Below are positions 1 through 9,091 of a stretch of 64,000 bases of DNA, one piece after another. The position numbers were made by a program, and so were the translations under genes. This DNA comes from Kribbella sp. ALI-6-A (GTDB taxonomy: Bacteria; Actinomycetota; Actinomycetes; Propionibacteriales; Kribbellaceae). The notes under the pieces are model-generated. The model ran no database searches. It had not been told where the DNA came from and worked only from the letters and a program-made list of their open reading frames with translations. Each line of letters opens with the position of its first letter. The first letter of the stretch is position 1. The DNA is taken from NCBI RefSeq assembly GCF_001984195.1, contig NZ_MTQN01000006.1:186001-250000 (forward strand), in the 5' to 3' direction.

Positions 1-2
1 TG

Positions 3-1052
3 GTCGTGTTCCTGCTGGCGGGCGGCGTGCTGGCCGACCGGTTCGGCCGGACGTTGGTGATCCAGGCAACGAACGTCGCGTCAGGTCTCAGTCAGCTCGC
101 GATCGCGGGGCTGGTGATCACCGGCACCGCCGAGATCTGGCACCTGGTGATTCTCACCGCGATCAACGGCACGGCCACCGCGGCGCGGATGCCGGCACTG
201 GCGGGCGTGCTGCCGCAGCTGGTTCCGCGCGAGCTGTTCAAGCCGGCGAACCTCGTGATCGCCGTACCGGAGAACGCGCTGATGGTGCTCGGCCCGGCCG
301 TGAGCGGCGTACTCGTGGTCGTGATCGGACCGGGGTGGGCGCTGGCCGTGGACGGCCTGACGTACCTGCTGGCCGCGCTGATCCTGACGCGAGTCCGCAT
401 TCCTCGTCCGGCCGAGGTCAGCAAGGGAGTGATCGCCGACCTGCGCGAAGGCTGGTCCTACTTCCGCGCCACCACGTGGCTGTGGGTGGTGGTCGCCTCG
501 TTCTCGTTGCTCAACGCCATCGTCAGCGGGGCGTTCAACACCCTCGGCCCGGTGCTCGCGACCCAGACCGACCTCGGCGAAGCCGGTTGGGGCCTGATCC
601 GCTCAGCCCAGGCGGTCGGCTTCCTGGTGTGCTCGCTGATCCTGATCCGCATCTCGTTCCACCGCCCGCTGCGCTGGGGCATGGCGGCCGTCGCCCTCCA
701 GGGCCTGCCGATGCTGGTCCTCGGCTTCGAGCCGGTACTCGCGGCCGGCATGGTCGCGGCCTTCCTGGCCGGCCTCGGCGTCCAGGTCTTCGGCCTCGGC
801 TGGGATCTCGCCATGCAGGAGCACGTGCCCGACGAAATGCTGTCCCGCGCCTACTCCTACGACATGCTCGGTTCGTTCGTGGCGATCCCCCTCGGCCAAC
901 TCGCCTTCGGCCCTCTGGGCCTGGCCTTCGGCATCCAGCCGGTGATGATCGTGGCCGGCATCGCGTACGTCGTGATCGCGCTGGTCCCGCTGGTGTCACG
1001 ATCGGTGCGCGATCTCCCGCGCGCGACGGTTCCGGCCGCCGAAACCCACTGA
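3..1052 (+). CDS. MFS transporter, C-terminal part (start outside window)
   Basis: The reading frame is already open at the left edge, so the start and probably the first 60 or so residues are missing. The visible part opens with an MFS motif A (GGVLADRFGR), which lies in the loop between helices 2 and 3 of this superfamily, and then shows about ten hydrophobic helices with a short charged central loop. The pattern, including a VPDEMLSRAYS-type motif after helix 8, resembles the DHA3 group of drug or siderophore exporters (EntS/MefA type). It would be a proton-driven inner-membrane exporter; the substrate cannot be read from the sequence. It ends 95 bases before the next gene on the same strand. 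Confidence 0.8.
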   Translation, partial: VVFLLAGGVLADRFGRTLVIQATNVASGLSQLAIAGLVITGTAEIWHLVILTAINGTATAARMPALAGVLPQLVPRELFKPANLVIAVPENALMVLGPAVSGVLVVVIGPGWALAVDGLTYLLAALILTRVRIPRPAEVSKGVIADLREGWSYFRATTWLWVVVASFSLLNAIVSGAFNTLGPVLATQTDLGEAGWGLIRSAQAVGFLVCSLILIRISFHRPLRWGMAAVALQGLPMLVLGFEPVLAAGMVAAFLAGLGVQVFGLGWDLAMQEHVPDEMLSRAYSYDMLGSFVAIPLGQLAFGPLGLAFGIQPVMIVAGIAYVVIALVPLVSRSVRDLPRATVPAAETH

Positions 1053-1147
1053 GCCCGCGGCTCGGCCGAGGTCGAGTCCCCTGACGAGTGGACACCTGAT
1101 CCCGGTCGCTGCACGGTGGATGCAGGTTCCCGCGTCCTGGAGGAGGA

Positions 1148-2392
1148 ATGGCGAGCTGGCGTCAGCGCGTACTGGGACCGATCCTTGACGGGCACCGCGA
1201 CCGTGACCTGGCCCGAACACCGCCTCTGGGTCCGTTGGCGTGGCAAGCCGCTGCGGCTGTCGCCGTGGCGCTGGCCGGCGCGGTCGGGTTGTACCTGTTG
1301 CTGGCCTGGCTGCTCGGCGTCGACCCGCGGTCCGATCCGGCGGAACCTGCAGCCGATCAGCAGAGGTTGCTTGCGGAGCTGGTGAAAATCGCCCTTGGCC
1401 TGGCGGCCGGCGTGGGAGCGTCCGTCGCGCTGATCATCGGATACCGGCGCGCGCGGGTCGAGGAGGCCGGCAGTCACCGCGACGACCGGCGGCTGTTCAG
1501 CAGCCGGTACCAGGACGCCGCCGACCTGCTCGGCCACGACAAGGCCGCCGTACGGCTGGCCGGTGTCTACGCGATGTCCCGGCTCGCGGACGACTGGAAC
1601 GAGCAACGGCAGCAGTGCATCGACGTGCTCTGCGCGTACCTGCGTCTGCCCTACGATCCAGCGAGCGGCGACGGCGGCGAACGCGAGGTCCGCCTCACCG
1701 TCGTCCGGCTCATCGGTGCCCATCTGCAGCCGTCGGCCACCCGGCCCTGGCACGGCCACGACCTCGACTTCACCGGAGCGGTCTTCGACGGCGGCGACTT
1801 CAGCGGTGCGGTGTTCTCCGGTGGCGTGCGCTTCACCGGCGCGGTGTTCGTGGGGAGACCTGTGGACTTCAGCGGCGCAGAGTTCGCGGACGGCACCGCC
1901 GACTTCACCGGAGCGCGGTTCACCGAGGGCAGCGTCAACTTCGGCACCGCTCGGTTCACCGGCAGCACCGTCCGATTCACCGAGGCCCAGTTCGCCGGCG
2001 GGTCGCTCAGCTTCGGGCGCGCGCAGTTCGCCGCCGGCACCGTCAGCTTCAGCGGTCGACCGGTTGTCGTCGACAGGAGCCGCGACACGACGTTCTCCGG
2101 AAGCCACGTCAACTTCTCCCGCGCGAACTTCACCGGTGGACGGGTTGATTTCAAGCACACGAAGTTCGCTTCCGGACGCCTGGGATTCATGGGCGCCACG
2201 TTCTGCGGCAGCACCGTCGACTTCACCGGCGCGGTGTTCGCCGGCGGCACCGTCAGCTTCCACAGCGCTCGGTTCACCGGTGGCGAGGTGAATCTCTCCG
2301 CGGCGAAGCTCGCGGCCAAAGGCAAGCCGCCCCAGGATCTGCCCGCCACGGCGAACAGATTCCTGAGACTGCCCGACTGGCTCGCCCAATAG
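1148..2392 (+). CDS. Membrane-anchored pentapeptide-repeat-like protein
   Basis: A 414-residue protein. The start is an ATG directly after AGGAGGA. Residues about 32-58 and 80-98 are hydrophobic and look like two transmembrane helices. Residues about 119-150 carry a conserved segment (RYQDAADLLGHDKAAVRLAG) that is common in actinobacterial pentapeptide proteins. From about residue 200 to the end runs a regular F-x-G/A-A-x-F pattern with period five, for example FTGAVF, FSGAEF, FTGARF, expected to form a right-handed quadrilateral beta-helix. Such proteins are usually annotated only by the repeat; the function is unknown. The gene converges on an MBL hydrolase gene with only six bases between the stop codons. 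Confidence 0.75.
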   Translation: MASWRQRVLGPILDGHRDRDLARTPPLGPLAWQAAAAVAVALAGAVGLYLLLAWLLGVDPRSDPAEPAADQQRLLAELVKIALGLAAGVGASVALIIGYRRARVEEAGSHRDDRRLFSSRYQDAADLLGHDKAAVRLAGVYAMSRLADDWNEQRQQCIDVLCAYLRLPYDPASGDGGEREVRLTVVRLIGAHLQPSATRPWHGHDLDFTGAVFDGGDFSGAVFSGGVRFTGAVFVGRPVDFSGAEFADGTADFTGARFTEGSVNFGTARFTGSTVRFTEAQFAGGSLSFGRAQFAAGTVSFSGRPVVVDRSRDTTFSGSHVNFSRANFTGGRVDFKHTKFASGRLGFMGATFCGSTVDFTGAVFAGGTVSFHSARFTGGEVNLSAAKLAAKGKPPQDLPATANRFLRLPDWLAQ

Positions 2393-2398
2393 AGTCGG

Positions 2399-3208
2399 CT
2401 ACGCCGAACCAGCCGGCTCGAAGCTGGCGAGCATCTGTTCCAGCGCGTGCTGGTCGGGGCCGACGAAGGGGTCGGAGCCCGGCGCGGCGGTGAGCATGTC
2501 GAGGAACTCCGCCGTCTGTCCGGCGGCGGGTGGCAGGTGCGTGCTGAGGATGACGGCCGGGTCCATCGCGCGCAGCGGCTCGACGGTGTCCGCGTACCGG
2601 TCCGGATCGACGGCGTGGACCCAAGGACTGTCGAGAGTGGCCCACAGCAACTGTCCGGCCCGCAGGTCGTCCCGCGGAACGTCGCGGACCTCGCTGCTGC
2701 CGGCGAGTTCGCTGGTCGGCATCGGTGCGCCGAAGCAGTCGGAACTGAAGCAGATTCCCGACTTGTCGTCGTAGAAGCCCACCGTCGCGGGACTGTCGAA
2801 CAGCGGCGGCCGGAAGGCACGCAGGGTGCGGTCGCCCACGTCGAGTGACTGACCGGGGTTGAGCAGGTACACCCGGTCCATCGGCAGCGGCCGCTCGGTG
2901 GACATGATGCCCGCGCCGATGAAGGTGGTGATCACCTTGGCCCGCGGTGCCAGGTCGAGCAGGTCGAACAGCGCACCGGTGTGGTCCCGGTCGGGATGCG
3001 TCAGCCAGATCCAGCGCACGTCGCGCGGATCGATCACCGTGCCGAGTGCGTTCAGGAACCCCCGGTCGGGAAGGCTGAGCCCGGTGTCGACCACCACCGG
3101 TTCGGTTGCCTGCAGCACGAAAGCGTTCACGGCCAGGAAGCCGATGCCCGGGACCGGGAGTTGGTCGTTCAGCACGCTGACGTCGGATCCGATGCGATGT
3201 ATTTCCAT
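2399..3208 (-). CDS. MBL-fold metallo-hydrolase
   Basis: A 269-residue protein in the metallo-beta-lactamase fold. The metal-binding motif reads THPDRDHTGA (His71, Asp73, Asp75, His76), so the usual second His of HxHxDH is Asp, as also seen in flavodiiron-like and related MBL subgroups. An earlier in-frame start at 3295 exists, but the ATG at 3208 is preceded by AAGGGGGC and the protein then begins with the usual first beta strands (MEIHRIGSDV). The substrate is unknown. On the same strand 145 bases upstream is the SDR gene, which may be cotranscribed. Confidence 0.75.
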   Translation of the reverse strand: MEIHRIGSDVSVLNDQLPVPGIGFLAVNAFVLQATEPVVVDTGLSLPDRGFLNALGTVIDPRDVRWIWLTHPDRDHTGALFDLLDLAPRAKVITTFIGAGIMSTERPLPMDRVYLLNPGQSLDVGDRTLRAFRPPLFDSPATVGFYDDKSGICFSSDCFGAPMPTSELAGSSEVRDVPRDDLRAGQLLWATLDSPWVHAVDPDRYADTVEPLRAMDPAVILSTHLPPAAGQTAEFLDMLTAAPGSDPFVGPDQHALEQMLASFEPAGSA

Positions 3209-3353
3209 GATTGCCCCCTTACAGCGGATGGTCTGCCTGCCCGGCCGGTCAGTCAACCCTTCGACGTGGACCACCGACGGTGCTCGGGAGCTCACGAAAA
3301 ATCACCCGGCAGGGGCCGGCTTCGGGGTCAAGCAGGCTGCGGCTGGGAAGCGT

Positions 3354-4094
3354 TCACCGCTGCTCGAACAGCATCGCCGTGGTGCCGGCGTCCACGAAGA
3401 GCTCGACGCCGGTGACGGACCGGGACTCCGGCGAGACCAGGAAGGCGACCGCGTTGCCGATGTCGATCGCCTCGACCGCGGTCGGCAGCATCTGCTTGCC
3501 GGCCACGAAGTCGGCCAGCAGGTGTTCGTTGCCGCGGGCCTCGACCGCGCCGGGATGGACGATGTTGCAGCGGATGTTGTGCCGGCCGTAGTCCCGCGCG
3601 ATACCCCGGGTCAGCCCGGCCAGCGCCGCCTTCGTCGCGGCGTACAAGGTGAAGGTCTCGGCGGCTCCCGCGGCGTGCACCGACCCGATGTTGACGATCG
3701 CGCCGCCGCCGTTGTCCACCATGATCGGCACCACCTCGCGGATGCACGTCCACGGCCCGCGGTAGTTGATCGCGTGCAGCCGGTCGAACTCCTCCGGCGT
3801 CGCCTCCGCGCCGTGCTTGCGCAGCCCGACGCCCGCACTGTTGACCAAGGCATCGAGTCGCCCGTACGCCGCAACGGTCGCCGCCACGACCTCTCGTACC
3901 GACTCGGCATCGGTGACGTCCAACCGCATCGCTACGGCGGTCCCACCCGACGCGCGGAGTTCCTCGACCACCGCCTCCGCCGCGGCGAAATCCTGGTCCG
4001 CGACCACCACGGTCCATCCCTTGCCCGCCAGCGCCCGGCAGATCCCGCTGCCGATCCGCACCCCGCCTCCGCCCGTCACGACGCACACCCGCAT
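3354..4094 (-). CDS. SDR-family oxidoreductase
   Basis: A 246-residue classical short-chain dehydrogenase/reductase. The nucleotide-binding glycine motif TGGGGVRIGSG is at residues 7-17, NSAG at about 86-89, and the catalytic set Ser138, Tyr151 and Lys155 (YAATK) is complete. Length and motif spacing are normal for the family. It should be a soluble NAD(P)-dependent oxidoreductase; the substrate is unknown. The glycine motif carries two extra residues compared with plain TGxxxGxG. It is followed on the same strand by the MBL hydrolase gene and preceded by the response regulator gene that ends at 4193. Confidence 0.85.
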   Translation of the reverse strand: MRVCVVTGGGGVRIGSGICRALAGKGWTVVVADQDFAAAEAVVEELRASGGTAVAMRLDVTDAESVREVVAATVAAYGRLDALVNSAGVGLRKHGAEATPEEFDRLHAINYRGPWTCIREVVPIMVDNGGGAIVNIGSVHAAGAAETFTLYAATKAALAGLTRGIARDYGRHNIRCNIVHPGAVEARGNEHLLADFVAGKQMLPTAVEAIDIGNAVAFLVSPESRSVTGVELFVDAGTTAMLFEQR

Positions 4095-4192
4095 CCCCGT
4101 ACACCTTCCGTCGTTGTCGATGGTCGCCCCGATTCCATCAGACCCCGCATCGTTGTGCTGCGCCGCCGGGGGAAACTCCGAGGGTCGGCTGC

Positions 4193-4852
4193 TCAGGTGA
4201 CCAGGCCGCGGCGGTAGGCGTACACGACCGCCTGGACCCGGTCACGCAGGCCGAGTTTGGCGAGGATGCGCGACACATAGGTCTTGACGGTCTCGTGGCT
4301 GATCACCAGCGTGGCGGCGATTTCGCTGTTGGACAGGCCGTCCGCGATCAGCATCAGCACCTCCAGTTCGCGCGGGGTCAGCGGGATGCTGTCCGGTGCG
4401 TCCTCCGCGGGCCGGATCCGCGCGGCGTACCGGCCGACGAGCTGGCGCGTCACCTCGGGAGCCAGCAGGGCGGCGCCGCTCGCGACGGTCCGGATGCCGT
4501 GCAGCAGCTGAGCCGGCGGTGCGTCCTTGAGCAGGAAGCCGCTGGCGCCCGCGCGCAGCGCCTCGTACACGTACTCGTCCAGGTTGAACGTCGTCACCAC
4601 GAGCACCTTGGCCGGCCGGGCGACGTCCTCGCCGGCGAGCAGCCGGGTCGCCTCGATGCCGTCGAGGACGGGCATCCTGACGTCCATCACCACCACGTCC
4701 GGCTCCAGCCGGCCGGCCAGCTCGACCGCGGACCGGCCGTCCCCGCACTCGCCGACCACTTCGAGGTCGGGCTGCGCGTCGATGATCGTCGCGAACCCGG
4801 TCCGGATCAGCGCCTGGTCGTCGCAGACCAGCACCCGTACCGGTGCGGTCAC
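4193..4852 (-). CDS. NarL/LuxR-type response regulator
   Basis: A 219-residue two-component response regulator. The receiver domain (about 5-120) has acidic residues Asp11-Asp12, phosphoacceptor Asp57 and Lys109. The C-terminal LuxR-type helix-turn-helix (about 155-215) begins with LTPRELEVL and contains SNSEIAATLVISHETVKTYV. The GTG at 4852 is chosen because it has GGGAG seven bases upstream and overlaps the kinase stop by four bases (GTGA); an ATG eight codons further up would overlap the kinase more. The partner is the kinase encoded just upstream on the same strand. The CPBP protease gene at the head of this gene set suggests envelope stress, which is only an inference. Confidence 0.9.
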   Translation of the reverse strand: MTAPVRVLVCDDQALIRTGFATIIDAQPDLEVVGECGDGRSAVELAGRLEPDVVVMDVRMPVLDGIEATRLLAGEDVARPAKVLVVTTFNLDEYVYEALRAGASGFLLKDAPPAQLLHGIRTVASGAALLAPEVTRQLVGRYAARIRPAEDAPDSIPLTPRELEVLMLIADGLSNSEIAATLVISHETVKTYVSRILAKLGLRDRVQAVVYAYRRGLVT

Positions 4853-6000
4853 GACGGGCTCCCGGCCGGAATGCACGCCCGGACGACGAAGCCACCGTCC
4901 CGGCGTACGGCGCTGAACTCACCGCCGAGCATGGTCACCCGCTCCCGCAGCCCGGCCAGACCGCGACCGCTGCCACCCGGAGACGCCGGGTGTGTCCCCG
5001 GACCGTCGGTGCGGATCTCCACGATGATCTCCCGTTCGCCGTGACGTACGTGGACGCTGGTGTGGTTGCCATAGGCATGCTTGAGCGCGTTGGTCAGCGC
5101 CTCCTGCACAACCCGGTACGCCGTGACGCCGGCGCTGCCGGCGGCCGCCATCGGTTCACCCTCCTCGGTGAGCTCGACCGGTTGGCCGGCCCGGCGCGTC
5201 TGCTCCACCAGGGCGGTCAGCTCGCCGAGGGACGGTGTTCGCGGTTCGGCGCTGTGATCCGGGTTGAGCAGGCCGAGCAGCTGCCTCAGATCGGTGACGG
5301 CCTGTCGGCCGGTGTCGGTGATGGCTGTCAGCGTCTGGTCGAGGCGTTCCGGAGAGGTGGTCAGATAGCGCGCGGCTTCGGCCTGCACCACCATCGCGGT
5401 GACGTGGTGGGTCACGACGTCGTGCAGTTCGCGAGCGACGCGCGTGCGTTCCGTCGTCAGGGTGGTCTCGGCGACGTGGCGCCGACGCTCGGCCTCGGCC
5501 GCCCGCGACAGCCGGAGCCACGCACCGATGCCCCAGGCAAGCGCCAGCGCGAGGTAGAAGGTCGCGTAGTCCGCGACGCCTTCGGTTGAACCCTGCCGGT
5601 CCAGTGCGACGACCAGCGGTACGTACGCGGCCGACGCCACGACCATCGTCGTACGCCGGTACCGGGCCAGGTGAGCGGCCGCGCTCAGCAGTGCGATGGG
5701 AAGCGCCGTACCAGCGGCGGTGTGGTAGCCGAGAAGCTGGTCGGCGGCGAAGCCGAGCGACACCAACGCGAGGCAGACGAGCGGCCACTTCCGGCGTACG
5801 GCGAGCGGAGCGCATTCGAGCGCGATCACCGCGAACGCCAGCGCGTCCATCGGCCGGGTCGGCAGGTCTCCGAGCTGAGTCCCGTTGCTGCGCAGCGGCG
5901 GGAGGAGCGAGGCGAAAACGAGCACCAGCCCCAACGACGCGTCCCGGACGGTGACGTCGAACCGGCGCCACAGGTCCGGGACCCGCCGGAGGTCGATCAC
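4849..6000 (-). CDS. Sensor histidine kinase (HisKA_3 family)
   Basis: A 383-residue membrane sensor kinase. The N-terminal half (about 20-160) is a block of hydrophobic helices without a large extracellular domain, so it may sense the membrane or an intramembrane signal. The dimerisation/phosphoacceptor region has ELHDVVTHHV with His193, typical of HisKA_3 kinases that pair with NarL/LuxR regulators. An HATPase domain follows with an N-box (ALTNALKHA) and a GRGLAGLRERV G-box. The start GTG overlaps the stop of the upstream CPBP gene by three bases, and the stop overlaps the regulator start, so the three genes form one translationally coupled unit. Confidence 0.9.
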   Translation of the reverse strand: MIDLRRVPDLWRRFDVTVRDASLGLVLVFASLLPPLRSNGTQLGDLPTRPMDALAFAVIALECAPLAVRRKWPLVCLALVSLGFAADQLLGYHTAAGTALPIALLSAAAHLARYRRTTMVVASAAYVPLVVALDRQGSTEGVADYATFYLALALAWGIGAWLRLSRAAEAERRRHVAETTLTTERTRVARELHDVVTHHVTAMVVQAEAARYLTTSPERLDQTLTAITDTGRQAVTDLRQLLGLLNPDHSAEPRTPSLGELTALVEQTRRAGQPVELTEEGEPMAAAGSAGVTAYRVVQEALTNALKHAYGNHTSVHVRHGEREIIVEIRTDGPGTHPASPGGSGRGLAGLRERVTMLGGEFSAVRRDGGFVVRACIPAGSPS

Positions 6001-6824
6001 GGGACGAGAGTAGCGGCCGGGGTGTCACGGCGAGGGCGAGCCACCAGGGTGCCGCGGCGGCGAGCCAGCCACAGGAACACGACGGTCAGCACCAGGCCGG
6101 CCACGACCGCGGCGATGCTCGCTTCCGGTCCGAACTCCCCGCCGCTGAGCGCGACCGATCCCGACGTCACGCCGTCCAGCAAGCCCTGCGGGGCGCTCGT
6201 GCCGGAGACGTCGGTGCCGAAGATGGCGGACTCGGCGAAGTTCCACCCGAAGTGCACGCCGATCGGGACCCACAGCGTGCGGGTCGCCGCGTAGGCGGCG
6301 CCGAGCATGCCGCCGGCCTGGATCGCGATGGCGATCGTGCTCCACAGGGTCGCGTGCGGGTTGAACAGATGCGACAGCCCGAACAGCAGGCTGGTCAGGG
6401 CCAACGCCAGGCCGGTGCCGAGGCGGCCTTCGACGATCCTGAACAGGATGCCGCGGAAGATCAGTTCCTCCGTCACCGCGGCCGCCGCCACGAAGCCGAA
6501 CAGTGCCACCGCGCCCGCCCCCGACCCCCAGCCGGCCACCTCGTAGCCGCCGAGCGCGGCGATGGTCGCGATCACCACCGCGAACATGCCGACGCCGATC
6601 AAGAACCCACGCCCGGCTTTCGCCGCGGCTCCGCCCAGCGCCACCTCCACCGGCGTACGGCGTTCTGTCCGGCGCACGATCCATCGGTAGGCGAGCAGCG
6701 ACAGGACCGCCGTCGCGACGCCGAGGACGAGGGTCAGCGGCGTGTTCCACCCCACCGCGCCGACGGCCAAGCTGCCGCCGAAGGCCACCACTGCCACGAC
6801 CACCAGTTGCTGCACCAAGCGCAT
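5997..6824 (-). CDS. CPBP family intramembrane glutamic endopeptidase
   Basis: A 275-residue polytopic membrane protein of the CPBP (Abi/CAAX protease) family. The signature EExxxR is present as TEELIFRG (Glu119, Glu120, Arg124), with HLFNPH and HFGWNF as the downstream His motifs, so the active-site set looks complete. The frame stays open far upstream, but the ATG at 6824 has GAAGGAG in front and starts with a hydrophobic helix. It is the first gene of a coupled unit with the histidine kinase and response regulator. Roles of bacterial members range from prenyl-protein or peptide processing to bacteriocin immunity; which applies here is unknown. Confidence 0.8.
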   Translation of the reverse strand: MRLVQQLVVVAVVAFGGSLAVGAVGWNTPLTLVLGVATAVLSLLAYRWIVRRTERRTPVEVALGGAAAKAGRGFLIGVGMFAVVIATIAALGGYEVAGWGSGAGAVALFGFVAAAAVTEELIFRGILFRIVEGRLGTGLALALTSLLFGLSHLFNPHATLWSTIAIAIQAGGMLGAAYAATRTLWVPIGVHFGWNFAESAIFGTDVSGTSAPQGLLDGVTSGSVALSGGEFGPEASIAAVVAGLVLTVVFLWLARRRGTLVARPRRDTPAATLVP

Positions 6825-7042
6825 GTCCACTCCTTCGCGAGATTCCCGCGAACCAGCGCCGCGGACACCTGCAACGCTATGGACCCTTCGCGCCGGAATC
6901 GTCACCGCGCAGTGGACACCTGCGGGTAGCTCGCACGGGGGACGAACGGACCGCGCGACACCTTCGGCGGGAGTGCTTGGACGACCGGGACAGACGAGCA
7001 AAACTGGAAGCCGAGTCGAGCAGACCCGTGGGAGGAGCGACC

Positions 7043-7390
7043 ATGCAGACCGGCAGCCGGGACCGTTCCGACGCCGCCACCACCGAGGCGACTGTGCACG
7101 CCGAAGCCCTCGCCGACGACCCGCCGGCCGAGCCCGCGCATCCCTTCTGGACCGCCGCCGCCGCGACGACGACCGGCGCCTGGCTCGGCATGATCGTCTC
7201 CGTCCTCGGCTGGTTCGACGAACCACTCGAGATCTGGTTCCAGATCAGCAAGCTCGCCACCGCCGTAGGAGCCTGCACCGGCCTCGGCCTGGCCGCCACC
7301 CTCACCGCCGTCCGAGCCCACCACCGCCGCACGAACCAATCCAGCGCCCGGCTCACGCCGTACGACGTGTTCTCCCCTCAACGCGGCTGA
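7043..7390 (+). CDS. Small two-helix membrane protein, unknown function
   Basis: A 115-residue protein starting at an ATG with GGAGGAG in front. The first 35 residues are polar and acidic; residues about 38-62 (FWTAAAATTTGAWLGMIVSV) and 70-95 are hydrophobic and look like two transmembrane helices; the tail is basic (RAHHRRTNQ). No family is recognised. It is divergent from the CPBP/kinase/regulator unit, with a 218-base gap that must hold both promoters, so it might be a target of that system. This is only a positional argument. Confidence 0.55.
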   Translation: MQTGSRDRSDAATTEATVHAEALADDPPAEPAHPFWTAAAATTTGAWLGMIVSVLGWFDEPLEIWFQISKLATAVGACTGLGLAATLTAVRAHHRRTNQSSARLTPYDVFSPQRG

Positions 7391-7582
7391 CCGCCACCTG
7401 TCCGTGGGACATCTACGTCACCGACCCGATCGGCAACCAGAAGTTCGTCCCGAAGGGCGCGGTCGACCCCGCCGACCAGCCGCTGACCCACCGACAACAG
7501 GGGCCGTAGGCAACCATGTCGCAACTCCAGCGGTCGTCCACCACACCCCAGCGACCGGCTGCTCGCGTAGGATCTGTTGATC

Positions 7583-8155
7583 GTGACCTCATCGCGACCG
7601 CGCAAGCTTCGCAAGGATGCGGCGGAGAACGCTGAGCGGCTGATCGCGGCCGCGGTGCGCGCGGGGCTGGCCGAGGGCAAGTTCGTTCCGATGGAGCAGA
7701 TCGCGGCCGAGGCCGGGGTCGGGGTCGGGACGCTGTATCGCCGCTACCCGAATCGGGAGGCGTTGCTCGAGGCGATGGCGGTTCGGGCGTACCGCCTGAT
7801 TCTGGCCGAGGCGGAGGACGCGCTGGAATCGGGCGAGACCGGGCACGACGCGATCAGCCGGTTCCTGCATCGCACGTTCGAGCGCCGGGACGAGCTGGTG
7901 CTTCCGCTGCACGGAGCGCCGATGACCGAAGGCACGGAGTCGGCGGAACTGCGGGCGCGGATGCGGCAGACGATGTCCGCCATCGTCGAGCGCGGCCATC
8001 GGGACGGTTCGGTCCGCGCGGAGGTGAACGCGGGCACGGTGGTGCGCTTCGGCGCGATGCTGGCGCAGCCGATGTCGAACGTGCCGGACTGGCCGAGTGC
8101 GGCCGCGGAGCAGCGCGCCGTCTTTCTCCGCGGCATCGCACCCGATCCGAACTAG
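7583..8155 (+). CDS. TetR-family transcriptional regulator
   Basis: A 190-residue repressor-type protein. The N-terminal TetR helix-turn-helix reads QIAAEAGVGVGTLYRRYPNR, followed by a variable ligand-binding domain. The start is taken as GTG 7583, nine bases after AGGAT; a TTG six bases earlier is less well placed. The gene converges on the NmrA-type gene with a four-base overlap. A candidate operator for it is the imperfect palindrome at 9054-9069, between the NmrA and FAD-oxidoreductase genes, because TetR regulators often control the neighbouring oxidoreductases. Confidence 0.85.
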   Translation: MTSSRPRKLRKDAAENAERLIAAAVRAGLAEGKFVPMEQIAAEAGVGVGTLYRRYPNREALLEAMAVRAYRLILAEAEDALESGETGHDAISRFLHRTFERRDELVLPLHGAPMTEGTESAELRARMRQTMSAIVERGHRDGSVRAEVNAGTVVRFGAMLAQPMSNVPDWPSAAAEQRAVFLRGIAPDPN

Positions 8156-9027
8156 GCCGAAGCCCGTACGCCGGACAGCGCGGTCACCCACGACGCGAAG
8201 TCCCGCACCTCGGGCACGAGCCGGCGCGTCAGGCCGAAGTCCGCCTGGTACGCCGGAACGGTTCCGAACCACCGGAACATCGCCCGCAGATCCTCGTCGT
8301 CGCCCAGCACCTCCAGCGGCAACTCCTCGTACCGCGTCGGCCGGCCGAGGATCTCCGCCGTACGCTCGGCCACCTGCGTGAGCGTGAGCTCGTCGCCGCC
8401 GAGCTCGACCGCGTCACCGTCGATCGCGCCCGGGTCGATCACAAGACGCGCTGCCGCGGCACCGACGTCGCGGACGGCGATCATCTGCAGCGGGACGTCA
8501 CCGGCAACCGGCAGCCGAAGCACCAACTCGCCACTGCCCGCATCGGCGAGCTGCGGCGCGAGGTTCTCCATGAAAAACGTCGGCCGGACGAACTTCACCG
8601 GTACGACGTCACTCAGCCGCCGCTCGACCTCGTACTTGCTCTCGAAGTGCGGGATGCCCGTCGCGCGCTCGGCGCCACCGACGGACGAGTACACGACGTG
8701 CGGCACTCCCGCCCGCGCCGCGGCGTCCGCGACGGTCAGACCACGGCGTACTTCGCCCTCGGTGCCGTCCGATCCCGCGAACGTCGTCATGAAAAACAGC
8801 GCCGAGACGTCGATGAGTCCGCGCTGCAGGGACCCGCCGTCTTCCTGATCGGCGGCGACGACCTCGACGCCGCGGGCCGTCAGGGCCCGCGCACCGGCGG
8901 ACTCCGGATCACGGACAAGTGCGCGCACCGCCCGCTGCTGTTCGAGCAAGGCCTCGATCACGCTGCTGCCCTGCTGACCGGTCGCGCCGATGACGGCGAT
9001 GGGGTGCTGACGATCGTTCATGGTCAT
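8152..9027 (-). CDS. NmrA-like NAD(P)-binding protein / atypical SDR
   Basis: A 291-residue protein of the NmrA-like atypical SDR group. The N-terminal Rossmann motif GATGQQG (residues 14-20) binds NAD(P); the Tyr-Lys catalytic pair of classical SDRs is not evident, as is normal for NmrA-type proteins. Such proteins act as redox sensors or quinone/aldehyde reductases. Two in-frame ATGs at 9027 and 9021 are both possible starts, and neither has a strong ribosome binding site. It is divergent from the FAD-oxidoreductase gene across 64 bases and convergent with the TetR gene. Confidence 0.8.
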   Translation of the reverse strand: MTMNDRQHPIAVIGATGQQGSSVIEALLEQQRAVRALVRDPESAGARALTARGVEVVAADQEDGGSLQRGLIDVSALFFMTTFAGSDGTEGEVRRGLTVADAAARAGVPHVVYSSVGGAERATGIPHFESKYEVERRLSDVVPVKFVRPTFFMENLAPQLADAGSGELVLRLPVAGDVPLQMIAVRDVGAAAARLVIDPGAIDGDAVELGGDELTLTQVAERTAEILGRPTRYEELPLEVLGDDEDLRAMFRWFGTVPAYQADFGLTRRLVPEVRDFASWVTALSGVRASA

Positions 9028-9053
9028 CCAATCTGAGTAGGTACCGGTCTAAG

Positions 9054-9069
9054 CGGAAGAAATCGTCCG
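9054..9069. promoter_or_regulatory. Candidate operator, CGGAnGAnnTCnTCCG
   Basis: CGGAAGAAATCGTCCG is a 16-base inverted repeat of the form CGGAnGAnnTCnTCCG, located between the divergent NmrA-like and FAD-oxidoreductase genes. It is well placed to control both genes, most simply by the nearby TetR regulator. Assigning the regulator is inference. Confidence 0.4.
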
Positions 9070-9091
9070 TTTATTCCCGTAGCCTGGGCGC

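Noticed and set aside
1087..1098. AGTGGACACCTG repeated at 1087 and 6911, with GGACACCTG again near 6863
   Set aside because: A 12-base match in a GC-rich window with no shared context; not enough to call a site.
857..2389. 510-codon open frame on the minus strand, antisense to the pentapeptide-repeat gene
   Set aside because: The repeated GGE/GEVD-type pattern merely mirrors the pentapeptide repeats on the plus strand.
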